Below, in pieces: positions 19,741-27,197 of a stretch of DNA of 64,000 bases; the first letter of the stretch is position 1; the number at the start of each line of letters is the position of its first letter. The notes beneath the pieces were generated by a model. That model was given only the letters and a program-made list of their open reading frames with translations, made no database searches and had not been told where the DNA came from. This DNA comes from Micavibrio aeruginosavorus_D (lineage in GTDB: Bacteria > Pseudomonadota > Alphaproteobacteria > Micavibrionales > Micavibrionaceae). The stretch covers positions 992,001 through 1,056,000 of the forward strand of contig NZ_CP195303.1 in NCBI RefSeq assembly GCF_051245535.1. Direction: 5' to 3'. Made by a program: the position numbers and the translations under genes.

Positions 19741-20967
19741 TTAATCGAGTCCGTATGCCGTATGCAGGGCGCGGATGGCCAGTTCGGTGTAATCCTCGGC
19801 GATCAAAACGCTGATTTTAATTTCTGATGTGGAGATGGCTTGGATATTGATGCCCTTCTCCGCCAGCGCCGCAAACATGGTTTGCGCTACACCGGCGTGG
19901 CTCTTCATACCAATACCGACGACGGACACCTTGGCCACGCGGGCGTCGGTGTGGATTTTCAAATCTTTCAGTGACGCAACGTTTTTCAGCGTTTCCATCG
20001 CGCGGTCCAGATCGGCGCGCGTCACGGTGAACGTCATGTCGGTCAGCTTGCCATCATGCGACACGTTCTGCACGATCATGTCGACGTTGATGTTGGCGTT
20101 GCTCAACGGGCCGAAGACAGAGGCCGCGATGCCCGGAATATCCGGCACGTTGATGAGGGTGATTTTCGCTTCATCGCGGCTGTAGGTGATGCCGTTGACG
20201 ATATGCTGTTCCACGATGTCTTCCTCTCTGGTGACAAGGGTTCCGGGCAGATCGCTGCCGATTGAGGGTTCGAAGGTGGATAAAACCTGAACCGGAACAT
20301 TCTGTTTCATCGCCATTTCGACGGAGCGTGTTTGCAACACCTTCGCCCCCAATGACGCCATTTCAACCATTTCTTCGTATGATACGCGCGCCAGTTTACG
20401 GGCGTTCGGCACGATACGCGGATCGGTCGTGTAAACGCCGTTCACGTCCGTATAAATATCGCAACGATCCGCCTTCAACGCGGCGGCCAACGCAACGGCG
20501 GTCGTGTCCGACCCACCCCGGCCCAGCGTGGAAATACGGTTCATGGGTGTGATGCCCTGAAACCCGGCCAACACGGCAACCTCGCCCGCGCTCAGGCGCT
20601 TATCAAATTCAACGGTGCGGATTTCTTCGATGCGGGCCTTGCCATGCATGTCGTTGGTGACCAGCGGCACCTGCCACCCTTGCCACGACCGCGCCATAAC
20701 ACCGCGTTTTTGCAACGCCAGCGCCATCAACCCGGCGGTAATGTTTTCACCGCTGGACACCACCGCATCATATTCCCGTGCATCGTGCAGCGGGCTGATA
20801 CCCCGGCAGAAATCGACCAATTGGTTGGTGACGCCCGCCATGGCGGATACAACCACCGCGACCTGATGCCCGCGTGCGACCTCGGCCACCACTTTTTCAG
20901 CGGCGTTTTCGATCTCCGGGATACCGGCGACGGATGTTCCTCCGAATTTCAGGACAAGGCGGGCCAT
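19741..20967 (-). CDS. lysC: Aspartate kinase
   Basis: A 408-residue aspartokinase that catalyses the first step of the aspartate pathway to lysine, threonine and methionine. It begins with MARLVLKFGGTS, the nucleotide-binding KFGGTS motif; the open frame continues upstream to 21348 only as antisense to ubiG, so ATG 20967 is right. The C-terminal third contains two ACT domains (from about 265) that normally give feedback control. The gene is divergent from ubiG. lysA elsewhere in the window completes part of the same pathway. Confidence 0.97.
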   Translation of the reverse strand: MARLVLKFGGTSVAGIPEIENAAEKVVAEVARGHQVAVVVSAMAGVTNQLVDFCRGISPLHDAREYDAVVSSGENITAGLMALALQKRGVMARSWQGWQVPLVTNDMHGKARIEEIRTVEFDKRLSAGEVAVLAGFQGITPMNRISTLGRGGSDTTAVALAAALKADRCDIYTDVNGVYTTDPRIVPNARKLARVSYEEMVEMASLGAKVLQTRSVEMAMKQNVPVQVLSTFEPSIGSDLPGTLVTREEDIVEQHIVNGITYSRDEAKITLINVPDIPGIAASVFGPLSNANINVDMIVQNVSHDGKLTDMTFTVTRADLDRAMETLKNVASLKDLKIHTDARVAKVSVVGIGMKSHAGVAQTMFAALAEKGINIQAISTSEIKISVLIAEDYTELAIRALHTAYGLD

Positions 20968-20991
20968 AAACACACAAAAAAGGGGTAAGAA

Positions 20992-21020
20992 TTGACTTTG
21001 ACTGCATTTACCCATACTTA
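20992..21020 (+). promoter_or_regulatory. Predicted sigma-70-type promoter for ubiG
   Basis: TTGACT at 20992-20997, a 17-base spacer, and TACTTA at 21015-21020, located 42 bases before the ubiG start in the lysC–ubiG divergent gap. The -35 is strong and the -10 moderate. Confidence 0.5.
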
Positions 21021-21061
21021 GAAAACAGTCAGAAATCAAAGGGAAAACAGGTTTTTCACCC

Positions 21062-21817
21062 GTGACCGCACACAAATCCAGAACAACAGACCCGGATGAA
21101 ATCCGCCATTTTGCCAAGGACTCCGCCCATTGGTGGGATGAAACCGGGCCATTTGCGCCGCTGCACCGTTTAAACCCGGTACGGATGGGCTTTATCCGTG
21201 ATGTTCTGGCCCCGGATGCGGGCGGGTCCCTGCGCCCCCTGTCCGGCCTGAAAATTCTGGATATTGGCTGCGGCGGCGGGCTGGTGTCCGAACCGCTGGC
21301 CCGGATGGGTGCGGATGTCACGGGGCTGGATGCCGATGAGGTCGCCATTGGCGTGGCCCAAGCCCATGCCGAAGCGGGCGGGCTGGATATCCGTTATTTG
21401 AACGACAACGCCGAGGATCTGGCCGGGCGCGAACCCGGCGCGTTTGATTGCGTGGTCGCCCTCGAAATCGTTGAACATGTCGCCGACATAGATTTGTTTA
21501 TCGCTGCCATCGCCCGGTTATGCCGCCCCGGTGGTACGGTGATCATGTCGACGCTGAACCGCACGACGAAATCCTTCGCCCTTGGCATCGTCGCGGCGGA
21601 ATATATTTTGCGGTGGGTTCCAACCGGAACGCATGACTGGAAAAAATTTGTGAAGCCCGCCGAACTGGCCGCCGCCATGCGCCGCCATGGCTTAACACCG
21701 GAGCGCAGCAGCGGATTGATCTTCAACCCGCTGACCAATTCATTCAGCCTGTCCACACGTGATTTGGATGTCAATTACCTGATGGTCGCCCACAAACCGG
21801 AGACGAAAAAGAAATGA
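21062..21817 (+). CDS. ubiG: Ubiquinone biosynthesis O-methyltransferase UbiG
   Basis: A 251-residue SAM-dependent enzyme that carries out both O-methylation steps of ubiquinone synthesis. The glycine-rich SAM motif LDIGCGGGLVSEPLARMG (about 62-79) is the UbiG form, preceded by AHWWDETGPFAPLHRLNP, a segment typical of UbiG N-termini. The start codon is GTG at 21062; no earlier in-frame start exists downstream of lysC. It overlaps the next gene by four bases (ATGA), so they form an operon. Confidence 0.95.
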   Translation: MTAHKSRTTDPDEIRHFAKDSAHWWDETGPFAPLHRLNPVRMGFIRDVLAPDAGGSLRPLSGLKILDIGCGGGLVSEPLARMGADVTGLDADEVAIGVAQAHAEAGGLDIRYLNDNAEDLAGREPGAFDCVVALEIVEHVADIDLFIAAIARLCRPGGTVIMSTLNRTTKSFALGIVAAEYILRWVPTGTHDWKKFVKPAELAAAMRRHGLTPERSSGLIFNPLTNSFSLSTRDLDVNYLMVAHKPETKKK

Positions 21818-22014
21818 ACGCGATTGCCGTTGCCCTGATGCTGATTGCCCTGGTTGCCGTTGCGGCATCATTGTTTATCGGCGTGTTCTACATGACCCGT
21901 GGCCGCGAAGCCGATCATGCCAAAAGCAACAAGATGATGCAGATACGGGTTTATTTGCAGGGGTTCGCGATTGCGATGTTCGTGCTGGCCATGCTGACCG
22001 GGATGAAGGATTAA
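21814..22014 (+). CDS. HIG1-domain-like twin-transmembrane protein
   Basis: A 66-residue protein with two membrane helices (about 4-27 and 46-62) separated by a charged loop, RGREADHAKSNKMMQIRV. The NKMM.RV..Q pattern at the start of the second helix matches the HIG1 hypoxia-induced domain, which in alphaproteobacteria and mitochondria associates with cytochrome oxidase supercomplexes. Translationally coupled to ubiG, a respiratory quinone gene. Confidence 0.85.
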   Translation: MNAIAVALMLIALVAVAASLFIGVFYMTRGREADHAKSNKMMQIRVYLQGFAIAMFVLAMLTGMKD

Positions 22015-22029
22015 GGCATTTCCCCCAAC

Positions 22030-22575
22030 CTACCTATCACCAGTCACCCCCACTTCAGATTGTTTTAAGCAATATTGTTGCTTGACGCTCACACTATCCA
22101 AGACCCCCACACCCTTTACCCTGTCGACATACAGATGAACTTTATCACCCACTTTATAAATTTTTTTCGAGTATGCACGACTATGATGTACGGTAACTGT
22201 ATTGCCCACATCATCAACAGAACAGACATATCCAACACTGGAAGGCCAGTATATTGACCGCTCCAAAACTGTTCCGGAGGATTTTTCTCCATACAAATAA
22301 ACGGCAAATCTGGAGTTAAAACCAGATAAGAAATCCCGTCTCACAATAAATAGAGATGCACCCAATGACAGGAGAGGGCCAACAATAAACCCAAAAAATT
22401 CTGAAAAAATGAGCGTCGCAGCAAAAAAGACCAAGATTACTGCTAACAGATTTTGCATTCCCATATGCAAAAAAGCACGTTCATTTAAATCACCATTTGC
22501 CTGCAATAAACGAATGTTTCCTTGCACAACACCCGGCAAGACTTGATACAAAATCTTTTTAATCAACGGCGTCAA
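22030..22575 (-). CDS. Unknown membrane protein in an AT-rich island (181 aa)
   Basis: A protein with an amphipathic N-terminus, two hydrophobic segments in the middle (about 53-70 and 74-92, LLAVILVFFAATLIF and FFGFIVGPLLSLGASLFIV), and a C-terminal soluble part ending in a Cys-containing strand region (about 110-181). The TTG start at 22575 is chosen because AGAGGA lies nine bases before it; the frame runs further upstream without a good start, through a degenerate copy of the dispersed repeat. Hand counts of 60-base rows give about 32-35% G+C against well over 55% around it, so recent acquisition is likely. Family unknown. Confidence 0.55.
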   Translation of the reverse strand: MTPLIKKILYQVLPGVVQGNIRLLQANGDLNERAFLHMGMQNLLAVILVFFAATLIFSEFFGFIVGPLLSLGASLFIVRRDFLSGFNSRFAVYLYGEKSSGTVLERSIYWPSSVGYVCSVDDVGNTVTVHHSRAYSKKIYKVGDKVHLYVDRVKGVGVLDSVSVKQQYCLKQSEVGVTGDR

Positions 22576-22688
22576 AAAACCGAATCCTCTTTTAAAGAAT
22601 TGAATTAAAAGGGTTAGATTAAATTGAAATTTTACATCCGCTATTCCGGCACAGGTAGGGATCTGAGCCCATCCTATGGAGTTTACAC

Positions 22689-23984
22689 CTACCCCATCAG
22701 CTTTTTCAACGAATCCGGCAAATTGCCATCGAAAATCGCGCCTTCGATCCGCACGCCTTCGACGATGGCGTTGTCCAGCTTGGCGCCCGTGAAATCGGCA
22801 CCGGCCAGATCGCAGCCCGTCAAATCGGCATAGGATAAATCCGCGCCCTGGAATGACGATCCGGCGAAACGTGCGCCCGCACAGTTGGCGTAACGCATGT
22901 TGGACCCGTCCAGAATGCACGGGCTGGATTTTTTCGAACCGTCCGGGTTATCGAACACCAGCGCCCGGAAATCGGAATTGCGCAAATCGGCATGACCCAG
23001 TTTCACGTTCCGCAAAGACGATCCACGGAAGTCACCGCCGCGCAGGAAACAACTGCGAAAATCGCAATCATCCAGCATGGCGCTTTGCAATTGAATGTCG
23101 GTCAGATCCATGCCGCAGAAGCGCGCGCGAATGGCCTTCACCGCCGTCAAACGTTCACCCGCCAGTGACAGCAGGATGCGCAAATCATAACCGGACAGAT
23201 CCAGTTGACGCCCCTGCCGCCCAACGGTGGCAACCCAGTTGCGGTGTTCCTTGATCAGTTTCGCCAGCGGTTCATCCAGTGCGGAAATGGGCTTGCCCAC
23301 GTTTTCATCCGTCACCGCGCCGGTTAAATCGGCACCGCTGTTGGAAATTTCTTTAATCTCCACCCCGGTCAGGATGGTGGATTTCAGGTTCGCGCCCATC
23401 AATTGCGCGCCCTTAATATCGGCCTCGGTCAGGTCCGCACCTTCGAACCGCGCGCCCCGCAAATCGGCCCCGGTCAAATCGACTTTGGCCATGATCGCGT
23501 CAGAGAAATCAGCATTCGATGCCAGCGTGCCAGACAGTTTCGCCCCGGCCAGGTTGGCCCCGCGGAAGTTCACGTTCTGCCCTTGCCCGAAACTGCCGTC
23601 CACCGACATACCGCCCGCACGCAGGTCGGCGTTATCAAGGTTGGCCCCGGCCAGGTTGGCGCTTTCAATCCGCGCGCCGCGCAAATCCGCGCGCACGAAC
23701 GTCGTCTTGTTCAAATTTGAATTGGTCAGATCGCAGGCATAAAGCGATGCTTCACGGAAATTTGCACCAGCCAGATCCATACCGGTCATGATGCTGCCGC
23801 TGAAATCCGCCTGCCGCAGATCGCGTTCACGCAAGGACAGACCGGACAAATCGATCCGTTTCAAAACCGCGCGCCGCCCGCCCAGTCGCCCGGCCATAAA
23901 ACGGCCATGCAACTCAACCGCTTCATCCAGTTGGGTCTGCGTCATTTTTTGGAAGGCGGAGGCTGCTGAATCTGCTGTCATCAA
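22689..23984 (-). CDS. Pentapeptide-repeat protein
   Basis: A 431-residue protein consisting of two long pentapeptide-repeat blocks, A(D/N)LxG-type (for example ANLAGANL, ADLRGAR), at about 45-225 and 310-425, which fold as right-handed quadrilateral beta-helices. The N-terminal 45 residues are not repetitive and contain HGRFMAGRLGGRR. A break of about 85 residues separates the blocks (GAVTDENVGKP ... LTAVKAIRARFCG). Such proteins sometimes mimic DNA and inhibit gyrase, but most have unknown roles; the sequence does not decide which. Codon bias is that of the chromosome. Confidence 0.9.
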   Translation of the reverse strand: MMTADSAASAFQKMTQTQLDEAVELHGRFMAGRLGGRRAVLKRIDLSGLSLRERDLRQADFSGSIMTGMDLAGANFREASLYACDLTNSNLNKTTFVRADLRGARIESANLAGANLDNADLRAGGMSVDGSFGQGQNVNFRGANLAGAKLSGTLASNADFSDAIMAKVDLTGADLRGARFEGADLTEADIKGAQLMGANLKSTILTGVEIKEISNSGADLTGAVTDENVGKPISALDEPLAKLIKEHRNWVATVGRQGRQLDLSGYDLRILLSLAGERLTAVKAIRARFCGMDLTDIQLQSAMLDDCDFRSCFLRGGDFRGSSLRNVKLGHADLRNSDFRALVFDNPDGSKKSSPCILDGSNMRYANCAGARFAGSSFQGADLSYADLTGCDLAGADFTGAKLDNAIVEGVRIEGAIFDGNLPDSLKKLMG

Positions 23985-24174
23985 AGAACGCTTGGTTAAA
24001 TACGGTGGTGTGAATCGGGTCGTGGCCGGGAATCCCCGTCTATCTTGTATAGATCATATTCCTTTATTTTTCATTGCTGATCAGCCTTTTGCCAAAGGTT
24101 TTTATTTGCCAGAACAAGGACTTCACTATTTCCCCGGCGAAAACCTGTAATTTCTTGCCTCCCGCATACCGATT

Positions 24175-25011
24175 ATGTTAAATACACGCATGCTGAAAAA
24201 CATGCTCAAACAAAGTTTTAACCGGGCCAGTCGCGACAGCGGAAAAGACTGTCTGATCAACTATGTCTGGATCAATAAAAGCCCGGACGAGCCTGATCGT
24301 AAAGCCGCCTGTTCAGTCTCCTTCAAGCATATTGATTGTGCGCATGAAAACGCCAGGCTCTACCCCGATGCACGGATCAAAATCTGGATTGATTATAGGT
24401 TTTTGGATGAACGGTCGATCGCCTGCCTGCGCGAACACCACACCCGTTTTTCTCCGCCCAATGTTGAATGGGGCGATCTGAATGACATTCCGCAATATCA
24501 TAACGATGACGCAATGTTCAGCCCCGATTCCGATAAAAACATCTGGGCCCGTGTCGATTTGGCACGGCTGATCGTTTTGAAGCACGTTTTAAAAACTGCG
24601 CCGCAGCCTTATGCGTTTTATGCCGATTTTGATGTGAAAGACGCAAAGCTCGACAAAGCTAAAGCTATCATGGATCAATACGGGCTGGCATTGGGCACAA
24701 CGGGTGCGATTAAATCCTTTGGGCATATGCTGAACCCGGTCAATTTTTTCCCTGGCATGCTGGAAAATGGATATTTTGCCTTTAAAAAAGGGCCTGACGG
24801 ACGCAAATTCCTGCATACGCTTTTATCCCACACCTTTGCCTCGGCCACGCGCGAAATAACGGGCTACACACCCTTCAGCCAACTTGCTCGTGACTGGGGC
24901 CGTCGCCATGATATGTCCCCGACAAAAAAATTGGCTGTATCGCGCGTGCTTTATGACATGGGATATAAAATCCCCGAAAACCCACGTTACAAAGATTGGA
25001 ACTGGAACTAA
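24175..25011 (+). CDS. Glycosyltransferase-like protein (GT32/TcdA-TcdB-like fold)
   Basis: A 278-residue protein with features of the sugar-nucleotide-binding DXD glycosyltransferases: a first strand LINYVWINKSP (about 25-35), a second strand KIWIDYRFL, an ARVDLARLIVLKHV helix near 125-138 and YADFDVKD (about 147-154), which has the DxD metal-binding pattern of such enzymes. The sugar and acceptor are unknown. A weak start: no clear Shine-Dalgarno precedes ATG 24175, and ATG 24190 is an alternative. The gene is alone, with 190 bases upstream in which I see no gene. Confidence 0.65.
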   Translation: MLNTRMLKNMLKQSFNRASRDSGKDCLINYVWINKSPDEPDRKAACSVSFKHIDCAHENARLYPDARIKIWIDYRFLDERSIACLREHHTRFSPPNVEWGDLNDIPQYHNDDAMFSPDSDKNIWARVDLARLIVLKHVLKTAPQPYAFYADFDVKDAKLDKAKAIMDQYGLALGTTGAIKSFGHMLNPVNFFPGMLENGYFAFKKGPDGRKFLHTLLSHTFASATREITGYTPFSQLARDWGRRHDMSPTKKLAVSRVLYDMGYKIPENPRYKDWNWN

Positions 25012-25640
25012 TCGGCCGCTGGCAACAGCCCGTCGATCAATTCCAACGCCCCCGGTGACGCCCAATCCGCAGGGCCCGTCAGCTTGTACAGCATCCGCCC
25101 ATCCGCCCCGATAATAAAGGTCGTCGGCAACGCCAGACCGATATAATGCCCCCACCCGGTTTGGTCATCGGGGTTCAGGACGTAATGCGGGCCATCTTTC
25201 ACAAATCCGGACTTTTCCAAAAGCTGGCGGATCTTATCCGCCTTCGGGTCCACGTCGGTGGACAGGGTGATCAGGGTAAAGTTATCGCCCTGCCGCAAGC
25301 CCTGTAACGCCCGCAGGGTCGGCAGTTCGGTCACGCAGGGCGCGCACCATGTCGCCCAAAAATTGACCAGCAGGACTTTGCCCTTAAAATCCGCCGGAAA
25401 AGACGCGGATTGTCCATCAAACGCCCCCAAAAGATCCGCCGGGGCGGGGCCGCGCGGGGCGTCGGTGTCATAGGTATGCACGGCCGCAAATTGGGCGAGG
25501 AAATCCGCCTTTGTTTGCGGGGCGGCTGTTGCCTTTGTGGCCGCGTTGGCGCTTAATAGTGGGCACAGAGTCACCAGTGCCAAAACCAACAGAAACAACC
25601 CTTTAAGGGATGTTGACCGGCACAGATTATAATATGTCAT
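25008..25640 (-). CDS. TlpA/ResA-like periplasmic thioredoxin-fold protein
   Basis: A 210-residue exported thiol-disulfide protein. A signal peptide (about 1-33, a hydrophobic stretch ending SANA) precedes a thioredoxin fold with the active site WCAPC (in FWATWCAPCVTELP). The C-terminal LPTTFIIG and DGRMLYKLTG segments complete the fold, with the cis-Pro in LPTTF. It probably reduces disulfides during cytochrome c maturation or similar work. It is divergent from the LptM-like lipoprotein and lysA genes and overlaps the 3' end of the preceding glycosyltransferase gene by four bases. Confidence 0.9.
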   Translation of the reverse strand: MTYYNLCRSTSLKGLFLLVLALVTLCPLLSANAATKATAAPQTKADFLAQFAAVHTYDTDAPRGPAPADLLGAFDGQSASFPADFKGKVLLVNFWATWCAPCVTELPTLRALQGLRQGDNFTLITLSTDVDPKADKIRQLLEKSGFVKDGPHYVLNPDDQTGWGHYIGLALPTTFIIGADGRMLYKLTGPADWASPGALELIDGLLPAAD

Positions 25641-25671
25641 AACCCTATTCAGCCTTGTGGGATGTTTGAAG

Positions 25672-25902
25672 ATGAACCGACTGTCTGCTTTTACCCTGTG
25701 TCTTCTGGCTCTGTCTATGCCTCTGGTGGCGTGTGGTGTGAAACCCGGCCATGTTGATGCGCCCGCAACGGCCCAAAGCCCCGACACATTCCCGCAAACA
25801 TACCCGGCCACGGCAACCGACCCGGAACCGACATACCGCAAACGCGCCCCGGCCCCGAAACCGGCCAACGCGGATCAAGCCGGCAGCGGATTGCAATTCT
25901 GA
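25672..25902 (+). CDS. LptM-like small lipoprotein upstream of lysA
   Basis: A 76-residue lipoprotein with a signal sequence (MNRLSAFTLCLLAL) and lipobox LVAC; residues after the Cys read GVKPGHVDAP, the CGxKxxxxxP form seen in LptM/YifL-family proteins, which help assemble the LptDE lipopolysaccharide translocon. Position just before lysA is typical. ATG 25672 follows GTTTGAAG; the frame is open to 25657. Its stop overlaps the lysA ATG (TGATG). Confidence 0.78.
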   Translation: MNRLSAFTLCLLALSMPLVACGVKPGHVDAPATAQSPDTFPQTYPATATDPEPTYRKRAPAPKPANADQAGSGLQF

Positions 25903-27197
25903 TGTTCACCACCGGACCCGATGGCAGGTTGATGGCCGATCATGTCGCCGTGACCGATCTGGTCCGGGATCATGGATCGCCGCTGTATGTGTATAGCGCG
26001 TCACGTATGCGCGGCAATGTAAACGCGTTGAAGGACGCGTGCGCATCCGCCCTGCCCGCCGATCGTCAGCCTTTGATCGCATTCGCAACCAAAGCCAATT
26101 CCAATCTGGCCGTGTTGAATTTATTCGCACAAATGGGATTGGGGGCCGATGTGGTCAGTGGCGGCGAATTGCACCGTGCCATTCGCGCAGGGATTGATCC
26201 CGGCAAGATCGTGTTTTCCGGCGTTGGCAAAAATGACGATGAAATTACCGCCGCATTGGACCACGGCATTTTGCAGATCAATGTGGAATCGGAACCGGAA
26301 CTCAACCGCATTGCCGATATTGCCCGGCGCAAAAACAAACGCGCGCGCGTGGCCTTCCGCCTGAACCCCGATGTGGATGCGGGTACGCATGAAAAAATCA
26401 CCACGGGCCGCGATGATAATAAATTCGGCCTGCCCGCTGCGCGCGTGGCGGCCCTGTACCAACAGGCGCAATCCGACATGTTTCTGGACCCCGTGGGGAT
26501 CAGCCTGCATATCGGGTCGCAACTGACATCGCTGGAACCTTATGCCGAAGCGTTCCAGAAACTGTCTGATTTCGTTTATGAATTGCGCAACAACGGCATG
26601 AATGTCCTGCGCACCGATCTGGGTGGCGGTTTGGGTATTGTGTATGAGGATGAAGACGCGCCGTGCCTGAACTCATACGCCGCGCTGATCCGCGATCTGG
26701 TTCTGCCGCTGGGCACTGAAATCATTCTGGAACCGGGGCGTTTGCTGGTTGGCAAGGCGGGCCTTCTGGCCAGTCGCGTTTTGTATGTGAAGGAAACGGA
26801 TGCGCACCGTTATCTGGTTCTGGATGCCGGGATGAATGATTTAATGCGCCCGGCTTTGTATGACGCCTTCCACACCATTCGTCCGGCTGGCAAGCAGCGC
26901 GAAGGGGCCTATATGACTTACGATGTGGTTGGCCCCGTCTGTGAAACCAGCGACACCTTCGCCCGCGCCCGGTCCCTGCCCCCGTTGCAGCATGACGACG
27001 TGGTGGCGATCATGGATACGGGTGCGTATGGCGCATCGATGGGATCGACCTATAACACGCGCCCGCGCGCGGCGGAAATTCTGGTCGACGGATCAAACGT
27101 CGCCGTGATCCGCGCCCGCGAAACATTGGATTCCATGCTGGCATCCGAACACATTCCGGCATGGCCAGAACGTAAACCGGATAAAACAGGGACATGA
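25902..27197 (+). CDS. lysA: Diaminopimelate decarboxylase
   Basis: A 431-residue PLP-dependent enzyme that makes L-lysine from meso-diaminopimelate. The PLP lysine is in FATKANSN (about 57-60); the substrate- and cofactor-binding HIGSQL, DLGGGLG and EPGR segments appear in the usual order, and the C-terminal part has GPVCETSDT with the active-site Cys. It overlaps the LptM-like gene before it and the DUF4175 gene after it, so all three are one operon. Confidence 0.97.
   Translation: MFTTGPDGRLMADHVAVTDLVRDHGSPLYVYSASRMRGNVNALKDACASALPADRQPLIAFATKANSNLAVLNLFAQMGLGADVVSGGELHRAIRAGIDPGKIVFSGVGKNDDEITAALDHGILQINVESEPELNRIADIARRKNKRARVAFRLNPDVDAGTHEKITTGRDDNKFGLPAARVAALYQQAQSDMFLDPVGISLHIGSQLTSLEPYAEAFQKLSDFVYELRNNGMNVLRTDLGGGLGIVYEDEDAPCLNSYAALIRDLVLPLGTEIILEPGRLLVGKAGLLASRVLYVKETDAHRYLVLDAGMNDLMRPALYDAFHTIRPAGKQREGAYMTYDVVGPVCETSDTFARARSLPPLQHDDVVAIMDTGAYGASMGSTYNTRPRAAEILVDGSNVAVIRARETLDSMLASEHIPAWPERKPDKTGT

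Noticed and set aside
20968..21348. Extended N-terminus for aspartate kinase
   Set aside because: The extra 126 codons are antisense to ubiG and precede the KFGGTS motif; ATG 20967 gives the normal length.
22576..22690. Extension of the AT-rich membrane protein upstream into the pentapeptide gene
   Set aside because: No in-frame start with a ribosome site, and the sequence becomes repeat-like and then antisense to the pentapeptide gene.
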